A DNA stretch of 64,000 nucleotides from Flavobacterium seoulense (GTDB lineage: Bacteria; Bacteroidota; Bacteroidia; Flavobacteriales; Flavobacteriaceae), in assembly GCF_000695795.1 (NCBI RefSeq), contig NZ_JNCA01000026.1:21373-85372 (forward strand), read 5' to 3'. The translations under genes and the position numbers were made by a program. Under the pieces are notes generated by a model that was not told the DNA's origin, ran no database searches, and was given only the letters and a program-made list of their open reading frames with translations. Shown here in pieces: positions 1-7,404 of this stretch; within the stretch, counting starts at the first letter, position 1; each line of letters starts with the position of its first letter.

Positions 1-711
1 TGCTTGTTGAACCGGAATATCTTTAGCATTTATAGTAGAAATACTTCCTACGATTTCTTCTTTTAATTTTTTAGTTCCATAAGAAGAAGTAATTACCACC
101 TGATCTAATTCGTCTATAGCTTCTTCAAGATAAAATACAAATTCGGTTTTGTTTTCTACTTTTTGAGTCTGCGTTTGCATTCCCAGATATTCTACTTCCA
201 GTTCAATAGAATTGCTGTTGTTTCCTTCTAAATCATATATAAATTTTCCATTAGCATCAGTAATGGCTCCCATTCGCGTACCTTTTATACGAACGGTTGC
301 TGCAGCAAGAGGCAGTTTGCTTTTCGCACTAAATACAGTTCCTCTTAGATATCTTTCTTTATTTTGAGACTGTGATTTTACGGTTTCAGCTGAAGTTGTA
401 TTGGTTAATAAAACCTGCTTTTTTTGAATGTAAAACGAAATGTTTTTTCCCTTTAACAACTGCGTTAATACAGTTTCTAATGTGGCGTTGGAAACATTAA
501 CATCTGCTAATTGATCAGCATCAATTTTTCGAGCATTATAAATGATTCTAAAATCAGTTTGCTCTTCAATCGATTTGATAATTAGACTTATAGGTTTGTT
601 TTTTACATGTAATGTAATGTTTTTAGTTTGCGAAAATCCTTTAAAATTAGATATAAGCAGGGCTAAGAAAAACAATGTTTTCCTCAAATGAAAAGGTATA
701 AAAGAAGTCAT
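1..711 (-). CDS. SusC/RagA-like TonB-dependent receptor with STN domain (N-terminal part only)
   Basis: This outer-membrane receptor runs off the left edge, so only the first 237 codons are visible. The ATG is at 709-711. It has a signal peptide ending near FKGFSQ, then an STN (secretin/TonB short N-terminal) domain at about residues 28-100. A carboxypeptidase-like regulatory domain follows at about 117-200, then the start of the plug with the SusC-like sequence VVITSSYGTKK. It lies 13 bp downstream of a FecR gene and beyond an ECF sigma gene on the same strand. By family knowledge the STN domain passes the ligand-bound signal to FecR. The substrate cannot be told because the barrel and any SusD partner are outside the window. 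Confidence 0.9.
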   Translation of the reverse strand, partial: MTSFIPFHLRKTLFFLALLISNFKGFSQTKNITLHVKNKPISLIIKSIEEQTDFRIIYNARKIDADQLADVNVSNATLETVLTQLLKGKNISFYIQKKQVLLTNTTSAETVKSQSQNKERYLRGTVFSAKSKLPLAAATVRIKGTRMGAITDANGKFIYDLEGNNSNSIELEVEYLGMQTQTQKVENKTEFVFYLEEAIDELDQVVITSSYGTKKLKEEIVGSISTINAKDIPVQQA

Positions 712-724
712 ATTTTAACTAGGG

Positions 725-1828
725 TTATGGAAGATTTGTAATTCTGATAGTGTTTTTATTAATAGAATAATTAAAGGGTGTGTCACGTTTTAGAAGTTCT
801 AAAATGTTTTCGACACTTGATTCGCTAATTTTAATAGTACCAGTGAAATTCTGTCTGGCCAAATCAGAATTTTCATTGATAATTTCAACGTCGTAGGTAC
901 GTTGGATTATTTTAGCAATTGTAGAAAATGGGGTATCTTTAAAAGCAAGTTCTCCTTGTATCCAGGCGGTATAAAAACCTGTATCGATTACTTTTGTTGT
1001 AATTGTTTTCGAATTGTTGTGCCAAGTCGCCATTTGGTCTGGCTTTAATATGATGGCATTCGATTCATTTTTAGTTTCAAACATTTGAATGCTTCCTTCA
1101 ACAAGCGTACTATTTACAGTTGGATTTTCAGGATAAGCACTTACATTGAATTTTGTTCCCAGAACTTTAATGTCAACCTGATTAGCGTTTACAATAAAAG
1201 GATGTTCTTTGTCTTTAGCAACTTCAAAAAAAGCTTCTCCGGTTAAGTAAACAGTTCTTTTTCCTTTGATTCCAAATTGCTCCGGATAGCGTAATGTACT
1301 TCCCGAGTTGATATTTACAATAGTTCCGTCAGAAAGTGTCAGTTTGAATCTTTTTCCGTAAGGCACTTTAAGCGTGTTGTAAACTATTTTATCATCATTT
1401 ACTTTACCGAAATAAATAATTTGATTAGGGAATTTTTTTGCTACTAAATCACCATTAGCATTCAATAATTGTGTTTCGTTGTTCTCAACAAAATATTCTG
1501 ATTGTCCATTGCCTAATTCTAAGACGATTTCTTTTGACAGTTTTGTTTTTTCATTGAAATCGAAAGCTAGTTTGGCTAATCCTGCAAAAACTAAAAATAC
1601 AGCGGCATATTTAAAACAAGAAATAAAGTTTCTTTTTCGCTGGATCTTAATTACAGGAGCAGCATCGCTTGTAGTTGTTTTTGAAAGCGAAGCTAGTGCC
1701 CAGGTTTTTTTAGCATTTATAAAATACTTTTTATTCTCTTCTGAGGCTTCAATCCATTCAAAAAGTCTTTGCACTTCTTGTTCTGTAGCTTCGTTAGACA
1801 GGTATTTATAAATTAAATCAGATATCAT
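725..1828 (-). CDS. FecR-family anti-sigma factor
   Basis: A 367-residue inner-membrane anti-sigma factor. Residues 1-50 form the cytoplasmic sigma-binding part. A single membrane segment lies near residues 69-90 (FKYAAVFLVFAGLAKLAF). The periplasmic FecR domain follows, with VPYGKRFKLTLSDGT and GEAFFEVAKDKEHPF and the typical LGTKFNVSAYP. A C-terminal DUF4974-like domain ends the protein. Family role: it holds the cognate ECF sigma factor until the STN domain of the receptor signals. It sits between the sigma gene (68 bp upstream) and the STN-type receptor (13 bp downstream), so the three genes form the usual cell-surface signalling unit. Confidence 0.95.
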   Translation of the reverse strand: MISDLIYKYLSNEATEQEVQRLFEWIEASEENKKYFINAKKTWALASLSKTTTSDAAPVIKIQRKRNFISCFKYAAVFLVFAGLAKLAFDFNEKTKLSKEIVLELGNGQSEYFVENNETQLLNANGDLVAKKFPNQIIYFGKVNDDKIVYNTLKVPYGKRFKLTLSDGTIVNINSGSTLRYPEQFGIKGKRTVYLTGEAFFEVAKDKEHPFIVNANQVDIKVLGTKFNVSAYPENPTVNSTLVEGSIQMFETKNESNAIILKPDQMATWHNNSKTITTKVIDTGFYTAWIQGELAFKDTPFSTIAKIIQRTYDVEIINENSDLARQNFTGTIKISESSVENILELLKRDTPFNYSINKNTIRITNLP

Positions 1829-1896
1829 ATTTTGAGTTTTTTATAAGGGCTCTTTAGTAAGTACACCTGAACCCTAAAAAACCCTATGTTCTATTT

Positions 1897-2496
1897 TTAA
1901 TTATTATAAATAAAAAGTAAAATTAGAGTCAGATAGTCCGATAAACTATTTCTTAAAAGCTTCAAAGCCTTTGTCATATGGGCTTCTACAGCTTTTAGAG
2001 TAACTTGCATTTCTTCGGCTATTTCTACATTTTTTTTCTGTTCGAAACGTTTTTTTATAAAAACTTCTCGTGTTTTAGGCGGAAGATTACTTATCGAACC
2101 GTTAATTAAATGCTCTAATTCGGAAATTTCTAAAGTATCAAATGAAATCGAATTCAGGATTTCTGTATCTAATTCTTTTTCTTTTTGATTAAGAATATCA
2201 TCTTTAAAACGATCTTTAACTTTATTATGCCTGATGATATTTAGGCATTTAGATTTGGTATAAGTATATAAAAAAGAAGTAATTCCGTTAATGGATTCAA
2301 TGGTATCTCTGTTTTCCCATAGGTGCAAAAAAGCTTCCTGAGTTACATTTTCGGCTTCTTCCTTGTCATAAATAAATGAAATACTAAAAGCCTGAATTTT
2401 TTTAAAATAACAATCATAAAAATAGGCAAACGCTCCCTGATCTCCTTTTTTGAAAGATTCAAAGTGTATTGATTCAAGGTCGTTTTTTATTATCAT
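1897..2496 (-). CDS. ECF RNA polymerase sigma factor (FecI-like)
   Basis: A 199-residue extracytoplasmic-function sigma factor. Region 2 is seen near residues 15-80, with FYDCYFKKIQAFSISF and VTQEAFLHLWENRD. Region 4 lies near 130-185, with LPPKTREVFIKKRFEQKKN followed by a helix-turn-helix that includes AEEMQVTLKAVEAHMTKAL. The length is normal for the family and the ATG at 2494-2496 preserves all of region 2. It is the first gene of a sigma / FecR / STN-receptor set and very probably drives the receptor downstream. The target promoter was not identified. Confidence 0.95.
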   Translation of the reverse strand: MIIKNDLESIHFESFKKGDQGAFAYFYDCYFKKIQAFSISFIYDKEEAENVTQEAFLHLWENRDTIESINGITSFLYTYTKSKCLNIIRHNKVKDRFKDDILNQKEKELDTEILNSISFDTLEISELEHLINGSISNLPPKTREVFIKKRFEQKKNVEIAEEMQVTLKAVEAHMTKALKLLRNSLSDYLTLILLFIYNN

Positions 2497-2541
2497 TGAA
2501 GTAAAATACTTTGGATAGAGATAAGCTATTTAAAAGTGCTG

Positions 2542-2549
2542 CAAATATA
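2542..2549 (-). promoter_or_regulatory. -7 element upstream of the ECF sigma gene
   Basis: On the minus strand this reads TATATTTG, a full match to the Bacteroidota -7 consensus TAnnTTTG. It lies 45 bp upstream of the sigma ATG. No clear TTTG -33 box is present at the expected distance. Confidence 0.5.
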
Positions 2550-2694
2550 AATGTTATTTAAATTAGTTCTAAATTATTGATTGTTTTTTACATTCTAAAA
2601 AGCAATCATAAGCTTTTAGTAGTATTTTTGTTATTATCATTATATGTTTAAAAATTAATTTTAGGTACATTCGATAATCTGTAAAAGCGAAAAT

Positions 2695-3063
2695 ATGAAT
2701 TTAGAAACTTTTTATGAATATTGTCTTTCGAAAAAAGGAGTGACTGAACATTTCCCTTTTGATCAGGATACTTTAGTTTTTAAAGTTGGAGCTAAGATGT
2801 TTGCTTTGTCATCACTAAAGCAATGGGAACTGGGAAATCCGTCAGTGAATTTAAAATGTAATCCTGATTTAGCTAAAGAATGGAGGGCTGAATTTGAAGC
2901 GATACAGCCAAGTTTTCATATGAATAAAAATCATTGGAATACTGTTACAATAAATAATAGTATTTCAGATTCATTTTTGAAGCAAATGATCGACCTCTCT
3001 TATGATTTGGTTTTTAATAGTTTGACTAAAAAAAACCAGCAAGAGATTTTAAATTTAGATTGA
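2695..3063 (+). CDS. MmcQ/YjbR family protein
   Basis: A 122-residue single-domain protein of the MmcQ/YjbR (CyaY-like fold) family. Visible hallmarks are the N-terminal EYCLSKKGVTEHFPFDQ, the central KVGAKMFAL, and a later HMNKNHWNTVTI motif. Members are small soluble cytoplasmic proteins, often called DNA-binding, but their cell role is poorly defined. It stands alone, divergent from the sigma gene and upstream of the LacI-family regulator, with no sign of co-transcription with either. Start choice: ATG at 2695, giving the usual family length. Confidence 0.85.
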   Translation: MNLETFYEYCLSKKGVTEHFPFDQDTLVFKVGAKMFALSSLKQWELGNPSVNLKCNPDLAKEWRAEFEAIQPSFHMNKNHWNTVTINNSISDSFLKQMIDLSYDLVFNSLTKKNQQEILNLD

Positions 3064-3117
3064 TTTTATTCTTTTTAAGTTAATTTTTGTAATACTCTAA
3101 AATAAAAGTTAATAAAG

Positions 3118-3149
3118 TTTGTAAGTTAAAATTTAATTCATCATATTTG
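3118..3149 (+). promoter_or_regulatory. Promoter of the LacI-family regulator
   Basis: A TTTG box at 3118-3121 and CATATTTG at 3142-3149 are separated by 20 nt. The second differs from the -7 consensus TAnnTTTG by one base. The predicted transcription start, a few bases after 3149, falls inside the operator at 3152-3167. Confidence 0.6.
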
Positions 3150-3151
3150 TG

Positions 3152-3167
3152 ATGTAAACGTTTACAT
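3152..3167. promoter_or_regulatory. LacI-type operator O1
   Basis: Perfect 16-bp palindrome ATGTAAACGTTTACAT with the central CG typical of LacI/GalR operators. It covers the predicted transcription start of the regulator gene and ends 8 bp before its start codon, so binding should block the gene's own transcription. The same 16 bases recur at 4201-4216. Confidence 0.85.
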
Positions 3168-3175
3168 TTATCATT

Positions 3176-4183
3176 TTGTCAAATCTAAAAGCAGTCGCTG
3201 AACATTCTAAGGTTTCTATAGCCACAGTATCTAGGGTCATTAATAACGATCCTAAGGTAAGCAAAGAGACTATGCTTAAAGTTCAGGCTTCGATAACTGC
3301 TTTAGAATATAAACCCAATCGCGTTGCACAACGTTTAAGAAGTACTAAAAGCAAAACAAAATTGCTGGGCTTAGTAATTCCTGATATTCAAAATCCATTT
3401 TTCGTTGATGTTGTTAGAGGTGTCGAAGATTACGCTTATCAAAACAATTTTGCTGTTATGATTGGCAATTTTGGACAGGACGAGAAAAAAGAAAAATTAT
3501 ATCTTGACATTTTACAATCAGAGAATATTGACGGATTAATTGTTGCTCCAATTCACGGAAGAGATAAAGGAGTTGAAAATCTGGTTAAAAAAAATATTGC
3601 AGTTGTTTGTATAGACAGGGGATTGACAGAAGTTGATGTTGATATTGTAAAGGTAGATAATGATGAAGGTGCTTTTAAAGCTATTGATCATCTTTTAAGT
3701 ATTGGACATAGACGTATTGCGTTTATTTCGGGAAATTTTAAAATTCCAACTTATATTGATCGTTTGGCCGGTTATAAAAGAGCATTAAGTAAATACGGAG
3801 TTCCATTTGACGAGAGTCTAATTTTTGTAAGAAATACTGATTATAAAAGTGGATTTGAACTTGCTAATAGGATTCTGGATTTAGAAGAACGCCCATCGGC
3901 TATTTTTTCAGGAAATAATCTATTGACATTAGGAGCTCTGGAAGCAATTCATGGCAGAAATATAAATATTCCGGAAGAAATTTCGATTGTAGGATTTGAT
4001 GATATGCCATGGTCCATTTCGTTAAATCCGCCATTAACAGCCGTACGTCAGCCAGGTTTTGATATGGGACGAAAAGCAGCCGAAATGCTGTATGAGCGAA
4101 TTTTAAATCCTAGTAATAAAAAAGAAAAAGTAATATTAGATACTGAGTTAATGCTCAGAAAATCAACTACTCCTATTGAGTAG
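3176..4183 (+). CDS. LacI/GalR-family transcriptional regulator of the sugar-acid operon
   Basis: A 335-residue repressor. The N-terminal helix-turn-helix (residues 3-25) carries VSIATVSRVINND, followed by the hinge helix KPNRVAQRLRS and a periplasmic-binding-protein-like effector domain from about residue 60 (LGLVIPDIQNPFF, CIDRG, GFDDMPWS). The start is TTG at 3176: it is the only start that keeps the whole DNA-binding helix, and the ORF is closed just upstream. The gene lies between two identical operators and directly before an acid-sugar operon. It is therefore inferred to repress both itself and that operon, with a sugar acid or an intermediate as likely inducer. The ligand cannot be read from sequence. 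Confidence 0.93.
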   Translation: MSNLKAVAEHSKVSIATVSRVINNDPKVSKETMLKVQASITALEYKPNRVAQRLRSTKSKTKLLGLVIPDIQNPFFVDVVRGVEDYAYQNNFAVMIGNFGQDEKKEKLYLDILQSENIDGLIVAPIHGRDKGVENLVKKNIAVVCIDRGLTEVDVDIVKVDNDEGAFKAIDHLLSIGHRRIAFISGNFKIPTYIDRLAGYKRALSKYGVPFDESLIFVRNTDYKSGFELANRILDLEERPSAIFSGNNLLTLGALEAIHGRNINIPEEISIVGFDDMPWSISLNPPLTAVRQPGFDMGRKAAEMLYERILNPSNKKEKVILDTELMLRKSTTPIE

Positions 4184-4191
4184 TTTTTTTT
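4165..4191 (+). terminator. Intrinsic terminator overlapping the lacI-type gene's stop codon
   Basis: Stem arms AACTACTC (4165-4172) and GAGTAGTT (4178-4185) enclose a 5-nt loop and run into an eight-base T tract. The TAG stop codon at 4181-4183 is inside the 3' arm, so the hairpin is partly coding sequence. Confidence 0.65.
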
Positions 4192-4200
4192 AACCCAAAA

Positions 4201-4216
4201 ATGTAAACGTTTACAT
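4201..4216. promoter_or_regulatory. LacI-type operator O2 of the sugar-acid operon
   Basis: Perfect palindrome ATGTAAACGTTTACAT, identical to the copy at 3152-3167, 68 bp before the ATG of the alcohol dehydrogenase gene. The bases that follow (TTAT) are also shared with O1. A -7 element for the operon is not clear between here and 4285. Confidence 0.85.
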
Positions 4217-4284
4217 TTATGGGTCAGAAGTAAAAAAAATGGTCATTTATTTGGTTTGTAGCGGTTTATGTAAAAAGGAAACGA

Positions 4285-5427
4285 ATGAAAGAAATTGTGA
4301 TTTTAAATCCTAATCGTGTTGTTTTTGGGGAGGGAAGCATTCAGCGGTTTGTAAGCGATTTTATAGAAAAAGGATATAAGCGGATGTTTTTAGTAACTAT
4401 TACTGAGATACAGGATGCTTTAAAACCTTTTCTGGAAAGTTTACAATCGGAAGGAATTGCAATTGAAATGGATTTATCCATAGTAAAAGAACCCACATTT
4501 GAGGATTTTAGTAAAGTTTTAGAAAAAGCAAAGACTTTTAATGCTGACAGTATTGTTGGTATTGGAGGTGGAAGTGTGCTGGATGTGGCTAAATTAGTTG
4601 CTGCTCAGTTAAAAAATACACAAACTTTAGAAGAAATAAAAGGAATTGGAAATCTTAAAGAAAGACAAACTTATGTGGTTTGTGTTCCTACAACTTCGGG
4701 AACCGGAAGCGAAGTTTCTCCCAATGCCATTTTTGTTAATGATCAAGGAGAAAAAGTAGGTGTTATAAGTCCGTATCTGGTTGCAGATGCTGCCTATATC
4801 GATCCTCTTTTGACGATTTCTATGCCAAAAGACGTTACAGCAGCAACAGGAATCGATGCCTTAACGCATTGTTTAGAAGCTTATACCAATAAATTTTCGC
4901 ATCCTTTTGTCGATTTATATGCCCTGGAAGGCGTACGCTTAATTGCAAAATATTTAAAAAGAGCCTGCGATAATGGAAATGATATAGCAGCAAGAACTCA
5001 GGTTGCATTAGGAAGTTTGTATGGCGGAATGTGCCTGGGTCCTGTAAATACTGCTGCCGTACATGCTTTGTCTTATCCCTTAGGTGTTGAATATCATATT
5101 TCGCACGGACTGTCAAATGCATTGTTACTGCCTCATGTAATGGAATTTAATATCGAAACTAATCCCGATAAATACGAACGTATTGCTGAGGTTTTAGGTG
5201 CTGAAAAGAAAAACAATTCGAAAGAAACAGCCTTAGAAGGAGTAGAAATATTAAAAAAATTGATTGTCGATTGTGGATTGCCAATTTCTTTGAGTCAGAC
5301 CGCAGTAAAAGAAGAATCAATTGCTAAATTAGCCGAGGAAGCCGTGAAAGTGCAGCGATTATTGAAAAATAATATAAGAGAAATTGCTGTAGACGATGCG
5401 GTTGCAATTTATAAATCAGCTTTTTAG
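4285..5427 (+). CDS. Iron-containing (group III) alcohol dehydrogenase
   Basis: A 380-residue NAD(P)-dependent dehydrogenase of the iron-containing family. The nucleotide-binding GGGSVLDVAK is near residue 94 and PTTSGTGSEVSPNA near 135. The metal-site segments GIDALTHCLEAY (about 188) and HALSYPLGVEYHISHG (about 259-274) carry the Asp and His ligands. It is the first gene of the operon, 7 bp before the DapA-family gene. Family members reduce aldehydes or oxidise alcohols and hydroxy acids. Here the probable role is to reduce the aldehyde made by the neighbouring lyase, or to oxidise the incoming acid sugar. The substrate is unknown. Confidence 0.9.
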   Translation: MKEIVILNPNRVVFGEGSIQRFVSDFIEKGYKRMFLVTITEIQDALKPFLESLQSEGIAIEMDLSIVKEPTFEDFSKVLEKAKTFNADSIVGIGGGSVLDVAKLVAAQLKNTQTLEEIKGIGNLKERQTYVVCVPTTSGTGSEVSPNAIFVNDQGEKVGVISPYLVADAAYIDPLLTISMPKDVTAATGIDALTHCLEAYTNKFSHPFVDLYALEGVRLIAKYLKRACDNGNDIAARTQVALGSLYGGMCLGPVNTAAVHALSYPLGVEYHISHGLSNALLLPHVMEFNIETNPDKYERIAEVLGAEKKNNSKETALEGVEILKKLIVDCGLPISLSQTAVKEESIAKLAEEAVKVQRLLKNNIREIAVDDAVAIYKSAF

Positions 5428-5434
5428 TAAATAA

Positions 5435-6361
5435 ATGAAAAATAGTAAAAAATATCACGGAGTTGTTGTGCCAATGGTTACGCCTTTTGGTACGGATTTG
5501 AATATTGATTTAAACGCAGTAACTGTTCTTGTAAATCATTTAATTGATGGAGGCTGTCATCCATTTGTACTGGGAACAACCGGAGAATCGAGTTCTGTTT
5601 CTTTCGAAAATAAAATAGCATTAGTTAAAAAAACAGTTGAAGTTGCTAAAGGAAAAGCTACCATTTATGCTGGAATTGCCGGGAATTGTTTTCAGGAATC
5701 TTTAGATCAGGCAAAGGCGTTTACTGATTTAGGAGTTGATGTTCTTGTGGCTCACGTTCCGTATTATTATCCGTTAAGTCAAAACCATATTTTAAATTAT
5801 TTTAATCAGTTAGCATCGGCGGTGTCGTTGCCGCTTATTGTTTATAATATGCCAATGACGACTAATATGTCTATTGATTTAGAAATTGCCGACCAGTTGA
5901 GTCAACATCCTAATATTGTTGGTTACAAAGAATCTGAAAGAGGAGAAGAAAGAATGGAAAAAGCAATCAGTCTTTGGAAAAACAGATCAGATTTTTCTTA
6001 TTTATTGGGTTGGGCAGCTAAATCGTATGAAGCTATGTTGCTTGGAGCTGACGGATTAGTGCCAAGTACAGGAAATTTAACACCGCAATTGTACCATACG
6101 ATTTATCAAAGTGTTTTTGATGGAAACAATGCTTTGGCACAAAAAGCACAAGTAAAAAGTGATGCTATTTCGAAAATATATCAGGAGAATCAAATTTTGT
6201 GCAACTCAATTCCAATTTTGAAATATTTATTATCAAAATATAATTTGATTACCAAAGAAGTTTTATTGCCAATGATTGCTGTAAATGCAGCAGAAGAAAA
6301 ATTGGCAACAGAAAAAATAAACAATTACGGAAGCAATCTAAAAAGCCTGAACAGTATATAA
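5435..6361 (+). CDS. DapA-family pyruvate-dependent aldolase/lyase (not DHDPS)
   Basis: A 308-residue (beta/alpha)8 class I aldolase. The pyruvate-binding GTTGESSS is near residue 47, the catalytic-triad Tyr in VPYYYPLSQ near 110, and the Schiff-base Lys in IVGYKES near 168. In true dihydrodipicolinate synthase the segment after the beta-strand YN reads like PSRTG, and its Arg binds the semialdehyde carboxylate. Here it reads YNMPMTTN, so that Arg is absent. This argues for retro-aldol cleavage of a 2-keto-3-deoxy sugar acid into pyruvate and an aldehyde instead of lysine synthesis. Its stop codon overlaps the next ATG by one base, so translation is probably coupled. Confidence 0.85.
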   Translation: MKNSKKYHGVVVPMVTPFGTDLNIDLNAVTVLVNHLIDGGCHPFVLGTTGESSSVSFENKIALVKKTVEVAKGKATIYAGIAGNCFQESLDQAKAFTDLGVDVLVAHVPYYYPLSQNHILNYFNQLASAVSLPLIVYNMPMTTNMSIDLEIADQLSQHPNIVGYKESERGEERMEKAISLWKNRSDFSYLLGWAAKSYEAMLLGADGLVPSTGNLTPQLYHTIYQSVFDGNNALAQKAQVKSDAISKIYQENQILCNSIPILKYLLSKYNLITKEVLLPMIAVNAAEEKLATEKINNYGSNLKSLNSI

Positions 6362-7401
6362 TGAAGAATGTAAAGCCAATTTTAGGGATAACAATGGGAG
6401 ATCCTGCAAGTATAGGACCCGAAGTTGCTGTAAAGGCATTGTTAGACCCTAAAGTTTATGAAGTGAGCCGACCTGTTTTGGTAGGTGAAGCTGCTGTTTT
6501 CGAGCAAGCAATTCAGTTTTGTGGATTGGATTTAAAAGTAAACCGAATTTCGAAAATTGCCGACGCTAAATTTGAAAAAGGATTTGCTGATGTTTTTGAT
6601 TTGAATTTAATGAATATCGCCGATTTAAAGTTGGGCGAAATTACAGCCGAAGCAGGGGATGTGGCTTTTAAAACAGTAGTTAAAAATATCGAATTGGCTC
6701 TCGCTGGAGAAATTGAAGGAACAGTTACGGGGCCTATTCATAAAGAATCGATTCAAAAAGCAGGGCATGTTTTTGCAGGTCATACGGAGATTTATGCTCA
6801 TTATACCAATACTAAAAAATACGGAATGTTATTGGTGGAAGAAAATCTAAGAGTTATTCATGTTTCAACCCATGTTTCTTTGAGACAGGCTTGTGATTTG
6901 GTCAAAAAAGACAGGATTCTGGAATGTATTTCTCTTATTGACGAAGCGTGTAAAAAGTTAGGAATTACAAAACCTAAAATTGGTGTCGCAGGATTAAATC
7001 CGCATGCGAGTGATGGAGGTCTTTTTGGTTATGAAGAAGAGCAGGAAATTTATCCGGCGGTTCAGGAAGCACTAAAAAAAGGATTTAATGTTGAAGGCCC
7101 CATTCCTGCCGATACTTTATTCTCAAAAGCAGTAGGCGGAATGTATGATGGCTGTGTGGCGATGTACCACGACCAGGGGCATATTCCGTTTAAAACGGTA
7201 GGTTTTAATTGGGATCAGTCCAAAGGAAGAATGAAAAGCGTAAAAGGTGTAAATATAACATTGGGTTTGCCTATTATTCGAACATCAGTAGATCATGGAA
7301 CAGCTATGGAAATTGCCGGACAAGGTATTGCAAGTCCAGATGCGATGGTTCTTGCGATAGAATATGCAGCAAGATTGCACAAGAATAAAAATAATAATTA
7401 G
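6361..7401 (+). CDS. PdxA2-like 4-phospho-tetronate dehydrogenase
   Basis: A 346-residue member of the PdxA family. Seen are the N-terminal ITMGDPASIGPEV, VTGPIHKESI, and the metal-binding His motifs AGHTEIYA, HVSTHVSLR and MYHDQGHIPFK, ending with GTAMEIAGQGIA. Classical PdxA makes vitamin B6. PdxA2 paralogues next to DUF1537 kinases oxidise and decarboxylate 4-phospho-D-threonate or -erythronate to dihydroxyacetone phosphate. The immediate neighbour (3 bp downstream) is such a kinase, so the PdxA2 role is favoured. It overlaps the DapA-family gene by one base. Confidence 0.9.
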   Translation: MKNVKPILGITMGDPASIGPEVAVKALLDPKVYEVSRPVLVGEAAVFEQAIQFCGLDLKVNRISKIADAKFEKGFADVFDLNLMNIADLKLGEITAEAGDVAFKTVVKNIELALAGEIEGTVTGPIHKESIQKAGHVFAGHTEIYAHYTNTKKYGMLLVEENLRVIHVSTHVSLRQACDLVKKDRILECISLIDEACKKLGITKPKIGVAGLNPHASDGGLFGYEEEQEIYPAVQEALKKGFNVEGPIPADTLFSKAVGGMYDGCVAMYHDQGHIPFKTVGFNWDQSKGRMKSVKGVNITLGLPIIRTSVDHGTAMEIAGQGIASPDAMVLAIEYAARLHKNKNNN

Positions 7402-7404
7402 TAA

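Noticed and set aside
5435..6361. DapA in lysine biosynthesis
   Set aside because: Key Arg missing and no lysine genes adjacent; context is sugar-acid catabolism.
6361..7401. PdxA as a vitamin B6 biosynthesis gene
   Set aside because: It is embedded in an acid-sugar operon next to a DUF1537 kinase and a transporter, with no other B6 gene nearby.
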